A stretch of DNA of 56,221 nucleotides from Phoronis australis (taxonomy: Eukaryota; Phoronida; Phoronidae). Positions 1 to 24,821 of this stretch are shown here, piece after piece. Below the pieces are notes generated by a model, which was not told where the DNA came from, ran no database searches, and saw nothing but the letters and a program-made list of their open reading frames with translations. Numbering within the stretch: the stretch's first letter is position 1; every line of letters starts with the position of its first letter. The DNA is taken from positions 928,370-984,590 of the forward strand of contig NMRA01000106.1 of NCBI GenBank assembly GCA_002633005.1, read 5' to 3'. The position numbers and the translations under genes were made by a program.

Positions 1-36
<36 letters not shown>
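1..36. repeat. poly-A tract
   Basis: An unbroken run of 36 A residues opens the window. It could be the tail of a retroposed copy lying to the left or a simple repeat; nothing inside the window decides this. Confidence 0.9.
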
Positions 37-37
<1 letters not shown>

Positions 38-1341
38 ATCATAACATTCATATGACGAACTCAGATGTCATAAATCGGTAAGAAATAGGCTACAGTCTTG
101 TTCAATAGAAGTTTAACCAACATCAAAGAAGCAAGACCGCTCAACAAAGGAACAGCGCTATCAGAAAATTACGAATAATTCGAAAAGTAGACGTCCTAGC
201 GAAAAATGGAAAGCATATTCTGAAAGCCCGTTCAAAACTCTATCTAAATTGATGGTTTCGCAACTTTCCGTAAAATTTTTGAATTTTTTTCTCAGACTTA
301 CCATTTTTGAGTTATTTTATTTTGAATTTAAAAAACACAAAATTTTATAAGTCTGAGAAAAAAATTGTAATAGTTCATTTGAAAGAGTATACCTCAGAGA
401 ATCCACATGCAAAAATTTACGTCATTTTCTCTTCCCGTTTAAAATGGCACCCCAGCACGACTAAAAATGGGTCAACATGCGCCAGATCTGCCATCTTGGA
501 AACAACCTATGGTTTTTTAACATAGAATAATAGCTCGTTGTAAAAAACTAATACCTGTAAATTTTCGAAGAAATTGGTGCAATAATGCGCCCTCTACTGG
601 AGAAAACATTTTTTTGAACAAAATTGAAGTGCGCATGCGCCATGACCGATATTTCCGCCATCTTTGACCGGAAGTAAATAATTTTTTGCGGATTTGTAAT
701 ACATGGATAGTTCAATATTTCTATTGATTTTCAGCCCTGTACGTCAAAAATTACAGCTTCTATGAGCAATTGAATCTGAAATTGGAAACAAAATGGCCGC
801 CATATCTGCGATCTTGGATCCGATTAAGGCGAAAAACTACAGGGTTCCTGTACTCACAGATGTACAACTTTTGTGTAAATTGTGTGACGATCGGACGAAA
901 ATTGCGACCTATATCGTGCGAACAAACAACAAAAAAACTTGGTGACAGAGCAACATACTTGGCGAAATTTATTTTGCCAAGTAATAATTACATTAAGCAC
1001 TTACACCAGAAATTTAAATTGATAACTTCCACGCTTGAACGTTATATCCTTGGCAAAAATGTATCTTTTAGTAATAGGCCGAGCTAAATCAGATCCCAAA
1101 TTAACTTCTTATGTGTGGAATGATTAAAAAGTGTCCGTGCGATTTCCTGTATAATTTTTATTCATTATAACATACCAGTTATAATTGTTATTACATCATA
1201 GACTTATCATAAAATAAATTTAGCACTAATAGCCTACCAAATTCTGTCCGAAGGAATCACTACAGTACAGCAGCACCCAGATCAAGCTCCTCGAACATGT
1301 AACTGCACTGACAGAAAGAAGTTGTGAATTTGACAATTTAC
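37..1341. other. intron of the PPM1L-like gene, no further exon seen
   Basis: This stretch lies downstream, on the minus strand, of the last visible PPM1L exon. I looked for the next PP2C block (the region with the conserved GDSR motif) in the minus frames and did not find it, so the remaining exons must lie outside the window. The only structure seen is the hairpin at 282-366. The short open frames here have no coding character that I recognise. Confidence 0.6.
282..366. repeat. perfect 19-bp inverted repeat with 47-nt loop
   Basis: Bases 282-300 (AATTTTTTTCTCAGACTTA) are exactly reverse-complementary to 348-366. The arms are low in complexity at one end. This may be the remnant of a small foldback element or chance enrichment in AT-rich intron DNA. 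Confidence 0.7.
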
Positions 1342-4300
1342 CTGAGACATCGGCTGTTGCCTTCAGTACAGTCAGCAATTGTTTATCAACATTTAGCACC
1401 TCCTGGTGGAGAATATCGTTAAAATCTTCCTGCGAATTGTCCACAGCTGACTTCAATAGGCGTAACATGATTGTTCGAAATAGTGTTTTTTCGACGAAAT
1501 CTGCAGCAAACTGAAACAAAAGTGTAATAAATTATTTAAGACAGACATCCTGTAAAGTCTTTCAATATAGGGTATTAGGCCTAAATTAAAATAAAATTCA
1601 TTTCATCTCATGGCACCAACCATTGAGTATGTGTGTAACTTAATGCAAGCTGGCAAAAAATTCAGTTCCTTCCTCCTAAAATCATTGCTCTTCATTTGCG
1701 AGGTAGAAATATGCCTTGTATGACCTAGTTTTCGAAATGAAAAGCTGATAACAAACTTCTGAGCAGAGCCACACAAGTGAAGAACATTTTTTCAACTCCT
1801 GATTGTAACGTATAATTCCAAATTCACGCATACATGATCTTGAGATTACATGAAATTCCAAGTTCATGCACAACCCAACAATGACCTTTCCCAGTGAGTA
1901 CATTGCAGACCACCAATGCCCCATAACTTTGTCCAGACCAAATTCAGACATAAGCAAGGATCTGTGCTCTACTGAGAACAAGAACTATGCCTATAAATTT
2001 AGGAGGCAATCTCTTACATTATAAACAAACAGACACTTTCTGTCAATAAACATGGAGGTATTCACTGGCTCCCAATTAGCAGCAGATGTTTAAGACATTT
2101 ATCTTTCAAATTAAAACAACTGTTGGTGAACACACAGCTGTAGGACCTTATCACCAAGTTTGTACATTTAGACACATACCTACAAAATGTTAATCTAACT
2201 CAGTCAAAGTAGAAAAGTAGTACAACTTTATTTCTGACTTTATGCCAGTTGGCCATTGACTGGTCATGCGACCACGCCAGTTTCGTAAAATTTAGGAAAA
2301 AAAAAACACCTTCATTGCCACACAATGGCAACAACAACGAAAGTTGGTTAAATGTAAGTGTTCAAAATGAAATCCCAAAAGTACTGCCACAGTTTTCTTA
2401 CTTATCATTTAGTTTTTTTTTATGAGTACAATTTGCAATTTTTAATTTTCTATATGTCACAAAAGCACTACCGGTATTTTTATTAGACCCTCTTGCAAAA
2501 GTGGGTCATTTTAAACATAATTCGCGTTTTGGAGAATATTGAATAAAGCTTAGTATCAAAATGTTTCATTAAAATCTAAGTCAGCCATTTCAGAGAAATA
2601 TTCTGAAGTTAGACAAATTTGGATTATTTCTAGGGTCTCATGTGACTGTTAAGGCTTAATAATACTTGGTTCACAAGGGGCGTAAATGCCAGCAATTCCC
2701 AATTGGCAAAAACGTTTTGCATTTTAGCCAGACAACCCTTCTGTTAATGAAATAGATTTTGAGCCAAAATTTGTTAATTAGAACATTCGCTCTCTACAAT
2801 AAATTGATCAGTAACACAACGATATTACACGTTACAAAAGCTGCAAAAAGCAACAGAAGTTTTCGGTACATAACTCAAACCACCAGCGTAAACTGACCGC
2901 TGCAAATTCCTGGCATGTTCACTGGCCAATTTATTACAAAAGGGAGACTTCATGACCACTGTTCTCTTCCATCTATTAACTCATGGAGCTGAACTATGTT
3001 GGAAAACTCTAGCAATGACTTTAGAAAAGTTTTGAGCCGTGCATGGAAAGCATTGAACAATGGTTAGAAATAGTGAGCAAGGTTTGAAATGCCCGAGGTG
3101 TGTAGCGTGCACTTCCTGGCCACGTGCTTTTAACAACAATTTTTTATTAGTCTTCAATTCACTGTTTTTACATGTACAAAGAAATCTGGAAACTTGTTGA
3201 GAGAGAAGATACGCAATATGTACAGGATAGATTCAATCGCATTGAGATGGCCAGACCATAACTGGGCACATTCTGTGCAAGATTTGCGAAACTTGTGTTC
3301 TTTTTAGAGCACAGCGGAAGTTTGAAGTGTATAGTCTAAATACTGACATATCCAGGCTGGTCTAGAAATTCCGCGCACATTGATTTTTCAGGACTGCCAG
3401 GTCTTGTTGACAAATTGAAGACGTTACTGTGGAATTTTACCACAGTAGGTAAAGCATTTTTCGCATGTACACATTCATGGGCTGGGCGCTTATTTCAGCA
3501 CAGTCTGAAAATGCGTGGGGGTGCTTATAGGAGCATGGGCAGTTATTAGGGAGAATACGGTACCTATAAACACCTTCCATCACAAAAAAGTTGACGTTTA
3601 GTATCCCATTAGTCTTACTCAAGTTTATAACGCAGTGCAAAATTTGCTGGCGTTTGTTTCATTTAACCTTGAATCTTTGTAATGATGGGAGCTGAGATTG
3701 ATGGTCCAGAATTATATTGATGTTGTTCTTATCATTTGTATCTGCTTTTTATAGGGACCTTCGGATAGTTATTACACAATCTGGTTCCTCTCAGAAGTCT
3801 AATTCCATATCTTGGACATAACGAATAAATTTAGTTTAGAACGGATATCTTGCATTCTAATGCAAACTTTGAGCATTCTACATATTTCCAGTTAACAGAA
3901 ATAAACACACATTTAATACATAAGAATTAAAGTCAAACTCTCATTCTCACTATGGTTATATATTTACAACAAAAGCTGTGATGAAATAACATATTCTCAT
4001 AACACATGGCAGCCATCTTGTTGGGCATCTTGGATTGCGAAAAAAGCCAAGCCTGTGGTAAGTAACCACTCGGAGTTACTTGAATACCACGAATTTTCGA
4101 AAATAGGCCCACCCAAAAGTACATTCATGAACATATTTTTGGAAAATTTTCCAAAAGTATGTCCGTAGGCGTATTTTCAGTTAGTGTATGTTTGAATATC
4201 TGATGGATTGTTATATGTTTGTAATATGTTTTGATGTCAAATTTTGTTTATTTTGGCAAGACATGATATACCGGTATTAGGATCCCAATTTCACTTACCG

Positions 4301-7300
4301 TAATCGTTCGGGTTAACGCCCTGGGCGGTTAAATTGGCGAATCCAAAAAATCGGGGGAGGGCGGTTAACCGAGCAGTGGGCGGTTAAATCGAAAATCCAC
4401 TTAAAGTCGGGAGTGGGCGGTTAACTGAGCATGGGCGTTAACCCGAACGATTACGGTAAATGACTATCATTTAATGAGATATTGGGTAACTGTGTTGGTA
4501 ACTAAATCATATTAACAGAGTATGAAGGACAAGTTTAACGCACTGTGTTTGCTCAATGCGAAATAAGTTTGGACATTGTAAAATTCTTACTAGTCATCTG
4601 CAACTATATACAAACTATATACATTGAAAATGAACATGTTTATGTAAAAAAGACTTCACAACTAATGTTGGTTCAACAAAACTGCATGAAAACATTTGTT
4701 GCATATATTAATGAACTTTTTGCATTGTTTCTTTATCAACAAACCAAAAGTTCTTTTAATCTAAGGACTACCCACATTTACAGAAGTTTTGTTCACTTTT
4801 ACATTCTTTGAAAACAAGTCTTGAGTGAATAATGAATGATAACTATTTGCCTTAAAACTGCATGATAAAATGTTTGACACAATTTCCAAAAATACGCCCC
4901 CATTTCCTAAAATAACTTCTATATTTGATTTCATTTGACGTTTTAGAAAGATCGTTTTCTGAATACCCACACATCGCCTATTTTCAGAAATTCCCGGTAA
5001 ACACACCAACATCTGTAAAAAATTCTAACAAAATCACTGCACAGAGCCACAGCAAGGTTCCTTGTAAATCTGAAGTTCCACCACCAGACTTAGTATGTAC
5101 TAATTCATTAAGTTTATGCGCAAATGAACTTTTACAGCTCAGCGGAAAAATCATAATGCCAGCCCTGAAATGAACTGTGACTTATTTTAATATATATGGT
5201 ACTCAGTGCAGCTGCGTTTTTACCACATGCAGGGCCTGAGGTTAGGACTCATTCCACAGTCCACAGTTCTCACAAGACCAGGGTTTGAAATATGAAAGTA
5301 TTAAAATAATCTGGGAGCAAAAACAATACAGTGGTCAGATTGATTACAAGACAATATTATGACTGGGATGCTTCCCCCTGGCTATCTGCTAATTATAGTA
5401 TTCCCAGCATTGACTTGAGTGACACCACATATGCTTGCTGACATGAGTTACAACAGATATGACCTCGCCCCAAACCACGCTCACTGTATGTTATAACTGT
5501 GCTACAAGTATAACATTTAAAACCGGTTCTAAAATGTCCAGATCAAAGGCTTTAAATACCGGTAAGTCTTAAAAGTCATAACCACTTTGGTGTGAACAGT
5601 TTAATACTTCACAACGTTTTTGTGGTCAGTCAGTGGTCAAATACAAACATTTGCTTAACTGCACAGTCTTCCAAATCATATAACAAGTTTCCAAAGTTGG
5701 TTAATTACATCACAGCGATTTAATATTTTCTGCTGTGTGCTTATGTATTTTTGGAAAAATTTGTCCATACAAAAATATTTATCAAAACTAGTACAATCTT
5801 CAAAAACACTGAATACATATTGGTAACAAATGAAATAAGTTAAAAAATACTAATATATGATGAAAACTACGTTTGTTTTTCACTGCAGTCCAAAATTCCA
5901 ATTGTGACATATAGACATCAAATTCTTTGATTTAATTACATTTTCTACTTCTAGTACAGATATGCATGGTAGCATTCTTAGGGTAAGGCGATTTTGGGGA
6001 TGGGTTTTCATTATTTGGTATTATCTCAGGTGACAGTCATTTCTCTAGCTTCTGGGATTGTAAATGTGGAATTACGTAGAGAATCCCCCCCGGGAAGCTA
6101 ATCTCTCATTTCTTAACACAATGCATAATTGTTTGATATTCCAAAAAATAAGTTTTCTAGAGCTGACATTCAAATACCATAAGTTTTCATAATGAACTTT
6201 AGCATGAAATTAACACTGATAAGATAGACAATTTAAACAGCAGCATTTATGCAATGCACAAATAAGAGAGCAACATAAAAAAATCAAAGTCTAAATACCA
6301 CCAAAGTTCAAACAATAATTGGTGTTTAATAAGAGGATTCAGCAAGAAAATCTACAGCACAAGTAAGCAATATCATGCTTGTCATTGTACCTGCATAATG
6401 AGCTATCGTCAAGTCTAAATCATGCAAGAATTTCCATTTCCACAATTTTAATTGTGACAAGAGGAAATGGTTCATTTCCAATCTAGCTTTCCAATATATA
6501 ATTTCTATTCTACATGACTTTTCCAGACAACAGATTACCATTCCACTCTTCAGAAGGCTTTAGTTTATTATCTATTCATAATTTTAAAATTTTGGCTGCA
6601 AAAGATATACTTCGCTTTGACAACACGATATTTCTTCTTAAACTGTTTCAAGCTTGAAATGGGTTAAAAAGATAGCTGTCCTAGAATATCTATGAAACTT
6701 GAGGGTTGCCTTGCAACAAAACACTATATTTCATGGACCTCCCTAGTCCCTACACAAGGGTTCCTTTTAGCAGTTGCATCCTGCTTCCAACATGAATGCA
6801 ACTGAGTACCTCCCCCAATCCAAAGTACCTGAAAATGCAGTCTATAAAGAGATGAATAAAAAGCTAATTTCCACTCAAATAATTAGGACACAAGTACTCG
6901 AGCTATTTAACAGATTTTATGTAAAAATTTCATCGGATAAGAAATGCAACCTGCAAACAAATAAAAAATAAACAACAAATTTTGTGACAGAGTAGCCGAC
7001 TAGATCCAGAAGTAGACCTCAACAAATATATGTGAACATACCTCACCGCCGTGGCCATCAAACACCCCATAAATAGACGTATCTGTATGTTCCAACTCGT
7101 TTACTATGTTGTACCTATCTTCCATCCTGTTGCGTTTGCCTTGAATGGCGAAAAGACTAACATTTCCTTTCCTCAACTCCCAAGTAGTTTTACTGTGGTC
7201 ACCGAGAATATCGTTTCCAACAACTTCCAAGTCCCTCAGAAAATTTTGTGATTGCTGCGGACGGATCATCGCGCCTGATGCGCGTCGCTGTGGCTTTTGC

Positions 7301-7455
7301 ATAGACTTGGCCACTCGCCATTTGAGGTAAGTCCACCAAAAACTGCCGTGAATCAGTAACTGATACAGTAATATAGTCAGACATCCTAGTATAAAGCCTT
7401 CAGTGGTAAAAACATGGCGTCTTAAGAAACGAAATACAAAGTGAAATGATGCCAT
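1342..7455 (-). CDS. PPM1L: Protein phosphatase 1L-like (PP2C/PPM family), first two coding exons, 3' end outside window
   Basis: This encodes a Mg/Mn-dependent Ser/Thr phosphatase of the PPM1L branch, which in vertebrates is membrane-anchored and acts on stress-kinase signalling. Exon 1 is 7455-7042 (138 codons) and exon 2 is 1510-1342 (169 nt, ending in phase 1). Residues about 18-36 form a hydrophobic anchor (GFILGCLTILLYQLLIHG). PP2C motifs follow: KTTWEL, IQGKRNRMEDRY with the metal-binding E-D, then FDGHGGE at the exon end. Exon 2 resumes with AADFVEKTLF and continues to the phase-1 junction used by the vertebrate gene. The donor is GAG|GTATG and the acceptor TTTCAG|TTTG. The start is the first ATG and precedes the membrane segment. 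The intron is 5.5 kb. Family assignment is strong; PPM1L rather than a close paralogue is inferred from the N-terminal anchor and the motif spacing. Confidence 0.9.
3110..3565 (-). mobile_element. dispersed ~450-bp element, copy 1 (opposite orientation to 25716-26215)
   Basis: The reverse complement of this block matches 25716-26215 in the TAF9 first intron over nearly its whole length. Shared landmarks in order are a TACCGTATT-type terminus, AACTGCCCATGCTCCTATAAG, CATTTTCAGACT, ATGAATGTGTAC, GTCAGTATTTAG, CACTTCAAACTTCCGC and AAAAGCACGTGGCCAGG. No reading frame is conserved, so this looks like a non-autonomous element or SINE-like repeat of unknown class. Confidence 0.75.
4295..4459. mobile_element. 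165-bp palindromic element with ~27-bp terminal inverted repeats (ACCGTA family)
   Basis: Both ends read TTACCGTAATCGTTCGGG inward and continue to TTAACGCCC. The interior repeats the motif GGGCGGTTAA several times in both orientations. It has no coding capacity. The structure is that of a MITE, and related termini occur at 9770-9892, 10907-10993, 25716-25760 and 27165-27246. Confidence 0.8.
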
Positions 7456-7660
7456 TTAAAGATAAGAAACTAGGTTAAATAGGCAATAATTAAAAACCGC
7501 AACAGTAAATTTCGACACATATTTTAGCTTTCAGCTCTCTAACGTAGTGAAATTCGTCTCGCATAGACACTTCCGGTCAAGAAAAACCCGCCGAGCACCG
7601 AGAGGTCAGAAGTAATTTTGCTGTTGGTTTGCGTTTTCAACAACGGTCGTTTTTGAAGGC
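7456..7660. promoter_or_regulatory. bidirectional promoter between PPM1L-like and NUTF2
   Basis: Only 205 bp separate the two divergent start codons. The stretch contains ACTTCCGG (7569-7576), a match to the ETS/GABP core that is common in divergent housekeeping promoters. There is no clear TATA box. Promoter function is inferred from the arrangement; transcription start sites cannot be read from the sequence. Confidence 0.6.
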
Positions 7661-8044
7661 ATGGGGGATATAACACAAGTACAAGCTATCGGTCAACAAT
7701 TCGTCCAGTTTTACTATCAATCATTTGACAGCAATAGGGCAAATGTAGGAAGTCTTTACCTGGAGGATTCCGTGTTGACTTTCGAAGGGAGCCTGTTCGT
7801 GGGAAAGGAAAATATAACAAAAAAACTTGTTGAATTGCCATTTAAGACCGTTCAGCACGTTGTCACCACAACTGACTGTCAGCCTTTAGCTGGTGGTGCT
7901 GTAGTGTGTGTTGTCGGACAGCTCAAGACAGACGACGATCCACCACACGGATTTACGGAAATCTTTTATCTCCAGCAGGCAGGAGGGCAATTTTTCGTGA
8001 GGAATCAAATATTCAGACTTGCGCTGCACAACGTGCCAACTTAA
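7661..8044 (+). CDS. NUTF2: Nuclear transport factor 2 (NTF2), intronless
   Basis: NTF2 is a small homodimeric carrier that binds GDP-Ran and FG nucleoporins and returns Ran to the nucleus. The 127-aa product has the same length as the human protein and aligns along its whole length: MGD start, YYQSFD in helix 1, LTFEG (Phe41 where human has Trp), LPF, QHVVTTTDCQP, VVGQLKTDDDP with the acidic residues 91-93 of the Ran-binding region, GFTEIFYL, and the C-terminal FRLALHN. It is a single uninterrupted exon, whereas vertebrate NUTF2 is split, so intron loss or a retrocopy that became the working gene is possible. The frame is intact and the gene has its own divergent promoter, arguing against a dead retrocopy. 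The ATG chosen gives the family's N-terminus. Confidence 0.95.
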   Translation: MGDITQVQAIGQQFVQFYYQSFDSNRANVGSLYLEDSVLTFEGSLFVGKENITKKLVELPFKTVQHVVTTTDCQPLAGGAVVCVVGQLKTDDDPPHGFTEIFYLQQAGGQFFVRNQIFRLALHNVPT

Positions 8045-8279
8045 AGAGTCAACATTGGCTTTGGCATTCTTGTCCTTGTCAAGAGAAAATTCTTCTATCG
8101 CTTTTGTGCCGAAAAAGAGAAGATCAATAGTTTAGAGTAATTTGTCAACCAAAGAAGCTTTTGTCCCAGACCTCAACACTGGACATTTGTTGATTGTTAT
8201 AACTCGCCAGCTTATTGGAAAATCCTTCTCTGGAGAAGTCTTGCTATATACTATCTTCTCAGCGAAAATAAGGCCTCCT

Positions 8280-8390
8280 ATGGTCAACATCATGAAACGC
8301 AGAATTGACTTTTATGTAATCTGGAATTTACTTGTTGTCATTGGACTCATAGCAATGATGTTCTATTTTTATTTTTATGTTTGGAAATGA
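8280..8390 (+). CDS. candidate 36-aa single-pass membrane micropeptide
   Basis: ATG at 8280 opens a 36-codon frame. A short basic head (KRR, residues 6-8) precedes about 24 very hydrophobic residues (YVIWNLLVVIGLIAMMFYFY) and a WK tail. The basic residues on the N-terminal side would favour an N-in orientation. A good splice acceptor (CTATCTTCTCAG, ending 8262) lies 17 bp upstream, so this could be the coding exon of a separate small gene or simply an open frame in the NUTF2 3' UTR. I do not recognise a family. Size and layout recall sarcolipin-type peptides, but that is only a resemblance. Confidence 0.25.
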   Translation: MVNIMKRRIDFYVIWNLLVVIGLIAMMFYFYFYVWK

Positions 8391-9384
8391 TTACTGTTGC
8401 TACTGTTCACTGTCAGCTGTTACATGCATGTGATCCACTGTACTGAATTGAATCCCTGCAGCTGTTAGCCGAAAATCAAGGAACAGTTGGAGAACTTCGC
8501 CATTCAATTGTGCTCCCTGGTGATGATGATAATTTCAAGACAAAAGAATTCACCTGCATTGAGGAGTTGCATGAGCTTAATTGAGTTGAACTGTAAATCT
8601 GTTAAATTTTGTGTTAACAGTCGAACCTTGTTATAATCCGGTAATGACGTACCCTGTATAGAACTTGTAACAACGATATAACATACAAACTATCTAGTCT
8701 ATCAAATGTAATAACTGCAATTATTAGCGATGTACGCATTTATAGGGATTGCACTGACATTCCCTGGTCACCAATAGGCATGCAAACGACTTCTGGGAAG
8801 TCTATGACAAGTGTTTACAACTGAACTGTAGTCTATCAAATGACCTAAATGTTTACCGTACTTACATCGAACTATGGTTATAATGTTCAGATTTTGAAAG
8901 TCTTTGTAGGCTGTATGTATAATGACATGTAGTTCTTGTATTACATTTGATCAACCATGATTATACGAAAGGGACATTTTGCACTTTTGGCGATGATTTT
9001 GAAACCTGAGTGAAAAGACGATTATATAAAAACAAAAAAATGTATTGGATGTGGTGATAAGTAGTGACAGAATCTTTTGTAGTGCTAGTGTTGATAGTGT
9101 TAAAAGCAATTATATCGAAAAGGAAACCCTTTGAACTGATGGTAACTTGAATGTCAAACATAAAATCAAGAAAGATCTGGCAGTATAAACTACAATATTG
9201 TATATTTGGAAGGATTACTCATTCATTGCATGATTTAACAAACAAATGGCGGATAACAAATTGTTCACAATGTCTGATATTGAAATTATCAATAAGTGTT
9301 CTGTAACAATTCTCATTTTCTATTATGTTCTTTGGGTGCTTAGAAAAAATTAGTTAATCAAAGGTGTGTGATTTATGTAGTTTC

Positions 9385-9390
9385 AATAAA
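9385..9390 (+). promoter_or_regulatory. polyadenylation signal AATAAA, candidate for NUTF2
   Basis: A canonical AATAAA hexamer occurs in TTTCAATAAAATTG and is the last strong one before the intergenic repeats. Assignment to NUTF2 is by position only. Confidence 0.45.
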
Positions 9391-9769
9391 ATTGACATTT
9401 GCTTGTTAATTGTCTATTGATTACTAATTTTCAAACAGTAAAACATCACAATGAATATTTACATTCAATACCAGTTTAGTCATGATTTGAAAACATTTTA
9501 AACAAGACAGCATGCAAGCTGCCATCATTAAACACAACACCAACACAAAGTACCACTAATGATCCCTGAATCTTGAATGATACAGTGTAACTAGATTGAC
9601 CATGAACACAACAGGAGGGAACATGGTGTAAAACTGCTGTTGTCCACGAAATGACAGTGGGGGGCATCTAATGTGGGGGACACCTAATAGCAAAGAACAG
9701 ATTGAGAAAGTAGATACGGTAAAGTTAGAATAAAAATTGTTCAGTTTGAGACAACAATAATTCCTAAAT

Positions 9770-9892
9770 ACCGTACTCGTCCGAGTTACGGCCCATGCTC
9801 GGCTTACCGCCCACCCCCAAAAATTTCAATTTTTCATTTTAAGCGTCCATGCTCGGATTACCGCCCACCCCCAATCCCCGAGACTACTGTAA
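9770..9892. mobile_element. ACCGTA-family palindromic element, degenerate copy
   Basis: The left terminus TACCGTACTCGTCCGAG is followed by two copies of CGG(C/A)TTACCGCCCACCCCC separated by a low-complexity A/T segment. The motif content matches the element at 4295-4459, but the right inverted terminus is poorly kept. Confidence 0.6.
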
Positions 9893-9929
9893 AAGTATCT
9901 GTGCTTCTGTGAACATTCGTCGCACAAAA

Positions 9930-10310
9930 TTAAGATTTCGAAACGTGAGGAGACACAATTGTTTCTTTTAGCTCAAGCGCGGAACTCGTGTCGGCATGTA
10001 CTGATCTCTGAGACAGCGCTTGTTGAATGCATTTCATTTTCTGTGAAACCAGCAAAGACAGGGATTTCACGTCCGTGACCAACCTTTCTGTGATTCCCTG
10101 TGACAGTACACGAAACATAACCACCCTGAGCATTGAAATAAGAAAAGACATGGTCCATTGTGACAAGCCAACTTGTGTCGCTGTTCCTGTCTTGGTTAAG
10201 CTCATGTTTTTAATGACTTTTACTCCTGACACCAAAATGGAAGTGCCCAACCAAAGGCAGAGCCCAAAAATTAACTTGTCATTAACCCAAGTCGAACATT
10301 CTGTCCACAT
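9930..10310 (-). CDS. unconfirmed 126-aa open frame with a hydrophobic segment
   Basis: This is one of the longer unexplained frames in the window. Residues about 12-33 (KLIFGLCLWLGTSILVSGVK) could span a membrane, and the C-terminal half is polar. I recognise no family, see no promoter or splice support, and the start codon has a poor context. It overlaps an element copy at its 3' end and may be chance. I list it only because the length and hydrophobic profile are unusual for random AT-rich sequence. Confidence 0.15.
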   Translation of the reverse strand: MWTECSTWVNDKLIFGLCLWLGTSILVSGVKVIKNMSLTKTGTATQVGLSQWTMSFLISMLRVVMFRVLSQGITERLVTDVKSLSLLVSQKMKCIQQALSQRSVHADTSSALELKETIVSPHVSKS

Positions 10311-10906
10311 TACATGTGGTCAAAAACTTATTTTGTTGAACTTTTGATTTGCATGATGACTTTTTACAAGATGTGTTTTTGCTTCATTATTTTGGCAGCC
10401 CTATTGTCTAATAGTAGTATCGTACGATTGTTGAGCACGTGCTTTGAACAAGGGTGGTGTTGGCTTTGAACTCAAAAAGAATTATACAATGTATATAAAA
10501 TGTACATTGTTGAAAGTGTTCAATAGGAAGACCTGTCAATCATTAGCACGCAGTTGGTTGCCTAAGCGTCCAGCCGGAAGCAAATCTTTACACAATCAAG
10601 TGCTTCCCTTAAAAATACACCGCGAACTAGCGGACTCTTGTGTCATCTCTCAAGAAACTTGCCCTACTGAATGCATAGTTCTAAGAGATGACCATCAGCG
10701 ACTGAGGTACGTAAAAACCCAATCATGTTCAGGATCACGACACCACTATATTGTGTGCGCAGGCCATCGAAGTCCGTTACTTCAATCCCCCGACCTATAG
10801 TTTAACTGGTATGCTTGAAGTCCGACGTCAGTGTAGCTCCGTCAGGGTAAAATCGATACTCCGTGCAGTAAGCAACAACTCCTGACTTTTCAAAAATTTC
10901 GATTTT

Positions 10907-10993
10907 AACTGCCCATGCTCGGCTTACCGCCCACCCCGTTTTTAAAGATTCCCAATTTAAGCGCCCTGGGCGGTAACGCGGATGAGTACGGTA
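10907..10993. mobile_element. ACCGTA-family palindromic element, partial copy
   Basis: It contains GCTCGGCTTACCGCCCACCCC, then GCGCCCTGGGCGGTAA, and ends with GATGAGTACGGTA, the inverted form of the terminus seen at 9770. No coding content. Confidence 0.6.
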
Positions 10994-11415
10994 CACAATT
11001 TTTCTATTTTTCGAAGGCTCAATTGCATTGCTCTAGACACTGAAACATTACAGAATGTAAAGTCACGATTATATGTTAAAACCATGACAACAGGAATTAT
11101 TTATGTTAAAAAATTGGAAAAAATGTAAATAAAATAAAAGGACAATCGGTGTTTGAACAATGTCCACAAATGTGCTAAAATTTATGGAACATAATTAAGG
11201 CCCTATTAGGTCAGTTTCAAGCAACAAAACACAACTAACTGGAGGACAAAAAGTAGTAGTTGTCTCCCTTCAAAACACCCCTCTGGTGAATGAGTAAAAA
11301 ATGGGCCTGTTTGGCAAAACAGCAGACTCTAGTCCCACGGGTAGGTTCTACAGACAATGTCCCTCCTAAATGTTAGCTGTTGTAGAACACGTCCAGGTGC
11401 GGCCCTTAACAGTTC

Positions 11416-24696
<13,281 letters not shown>

Positions 24697-24821
24697 GCAG
24701 AGAGTCAGCCACAGCCACAGGGTTTCTCAACAAATATGAGCGACACCTATTGAACTTATAACTCTGGTCTCCCCAACTGAATCTAGCCAATAACAGCAAG
24801 AGAAACCAGACAAAAATCAAT
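24697..24821. promoter_or_regulatory. bidirectional promoter between MCCC1 and TAF9
   Basis: The divergent start codons are 125 bp apart, leaving almost no room for separate promoters. AGCCAATAAC (24786-24795) is a CCAAT box in plus orientation. No TATA box is placed suitably for TAF9. Shared promoter function is inferred from spacing. Confidence 0.6.

Larger units (their letters stand above)
1511..7041 (-). other. PPM1L-like intron 1 (5.5 kb) with inserted repeats
   Basis: This non-coding stretch lies between the two phosphatase exons. It holds the ~455-bp dispersed element at 3110-3565 and the palindromic element at 4295-4459. The rest is AT-rich unique-looking sequence with only short random open frames. 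Confidence 0.7.
8045..9410 (+). other. probable NUTF2 3' untranslated region
   Basis: The stretch after the NUTF2 stop is AT-rich with no introns or domains that I can see. The best polyadenylation signal in sense orientation is AATAAA at 9385-9390, which would give a 3' UTR of about 1.35 kb. It includes the small open frame at 8280-8390. The UTR end is inferred. Confidence 0.45.
9411..11415. other. intergenic stretch between NUTF2 and MCCC1 (tail to tail)
   Basis: The two flanking genes converge here. The stretch contains two partial ACCGTA-family elements (9770-9892 and 10907-10993) and the unconfirmed minus-strand frame at 9930-10310. The MCCC1 3' UTR must lie in its right part; I see no clean AATAAA for it on the minus strand. 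Confidence 0.6.

Noticed and set aside
10444-10800. 118-aa plus-strand frame
   Set aside because: It lacks an early ATG, shows no family features and lies next to an element copy.
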